This document shows, piece after piece, positions 63,819 to 64,000 of a stretch of DNA of 64,000 bases. The position numbers were made by a program, and so were the translations under genes. Each line of letters opens with the position of its first letter. Within the stretch, counting starts at the first letter, position 1. The stretch is from Amycolatopsis nalaikhensis. GTDB lineage: Bacteria > Actinomycetota > Actinomycetes > Mycobacteriales > Pseudonocardiaceae. Below the pieces are notes generated by a model. It made no database searches. It had not been told where the DNA came from and was given only the letters and a program-made list of their open reading frames with translations. The stretch spans positions 6,951,501 through 7,015,500 of the forward strand of contig NZ_CP127173.1 of the NCBI RefSeq assembly GCF_030264295.1, in the 5' to 3' direction.

Positions 63819-64000
63819 TCAACCGCGCGGCCAGACGACGCTGCGCGCGGGCAGGGAGTCGGCCACCCCGCGGTTGTCGATCGTCACGGCGACAGTGTGC
63901 GTGTGGCCGGCCGGCAGCCGGCCCGTTGCCGTCTCGCCCCGTTCGTCGACCGCCTGCGCGGAACCGAAGGTGCCGCTCCCCAAGTCGGGGACGGGTGCCC
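63819..64000 (-). CDS. 3' end of an unknown gene running off the window
   Basis: The minus-strand reading ends with a TGA at 63819-63821. The visible 59 residues include GRLPAGHTHTVAVTIDNRG and end ARSVVWPRG. This resembles the last strand pair of a beta-sandwich (CARDB or DUF11-like) domain and would suit an extracytoplasmic protein. Placement after a convergent terminator supports it as real. The family cannot be named from this much. Confidence 0.5.
   Translation of the reverse strand, partial: APVPDLGSGTFGSAQAVDERGETATGRLPAGHTHTVAVTIDNRGVADSLPARSVVWPRG

Noticed and set aside
1..64000. CRISPR arrays, tRNA or rRNA genes, transposases, integrases, phage genes
   Set aside because: No regularly spaced repeats, cloverleaf-like segments or recognisable recombinase proteins were seen while reading both strands.

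Overview
The window is about 72% G+C with dense, overlapping genes. It looks like a chromosomal segment from an actinobacterium, most likely Pseudonocardiaceae (Amycolatopsis-like). That placement is inferred from close protein resemblance to mycobacterial dormancy genes, a fused CydDC as in streptomycetes, and a LAxTG wall-anchored protein. No tRNA, rRNA, CRISPR array, insertion sequence or prophage gene was seen.

Almost the whole window reads as a large hypoxia/dormancy (DevR/DosR-type) island. At its centre are a DevR orthologue (32513-33151) and a DevS heme-GAF histidine kinase (about 34268-36019). A second DevS-like protein (about 24899-26539) keeps the heme histidine but has a degraded ATPase domain. 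Around them are homologues of classical M. tuberculosis DosR-regulon members: HspX, a Rv1738/Rv2632c-type DUF1876 protein, three Acg-type nitroreductases plus a degenerate relative, a CtpF-like P2 ATPase, a Rip3-like M50 protease, an Hrp1-like CBS protein, a Rv1733c-like membrane protein and six universal stress proteins. Short inverted repeats resembling the DosR box lie in many of the divergent promoters (best at 11305, 18117, 53097 and 54649; also 32416, 36503, 36531, 58530, 58589 and 59762).

Layout: 1-1549, the end of a P1B-5 metal ATPase with a hemerythrin tail. 1557-9668, narGHJI (minus) divergent from narK. 10105-13005, Rip3-like protease, PPK2 and small genes. 13138-22082, a plus-strand run of USP, CBS-BON, flavodoxin, DUF4389, DUF1918, USP, CBS-BON, USP and phosphoketolase. 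22139-24538, an arsenic cluster (arsI/cadI-like, arsR, acr3, arsC). 24899-36019, regulators, cydABDC and a nitroreductase. 36031-44634, DUF1876, hspX, GNAT/acyl-CoA synthetase, acetate kinase, two unknowns and the CtpF-like ATPase. 44713-54184, USP, nitroreductase, PEP synthase, an ABC exporter, a degenerate metallo-beta-lactamase protein, DinB and a nitroreductase. 54188-61773, CBS/USP modules, alcohol dehydrogenase, DoxX and a sulfide:quinone reductase-like flavoprotein. 61855-63714, a LAxTG wall protein with an in-frame stop. 63819-64000, the end of an unknown gene.

Together the genes suggest a low-oxygen survival programme. Respiration would shift to nitrate (NarGHI) and to cytochrome bd (CydAB). 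ATP could come from phosphoketolase plus acetate kinase, with an ADP-forming acyl-CoA synthetase and PPK2 as further phosphate-transfer routes. USP, CBS-BON, Hsp20 and nitroreductase proteins would supply protection and sensing. This integrated role is inference; the family assignments are much firmer.

Seven genes are interrupted or mis-ended by an apparent one-base indel (narH, the 9665 membrane gene, the USP at 16738, phosphoketolase, cydDC, possibly DUF1876, and the GNAT/acyl-CoA synthetase). One more (61855) carries a TAG stop. The pattern suggests residual sequencing errors rather than decay, so those genes are described as probably intact.
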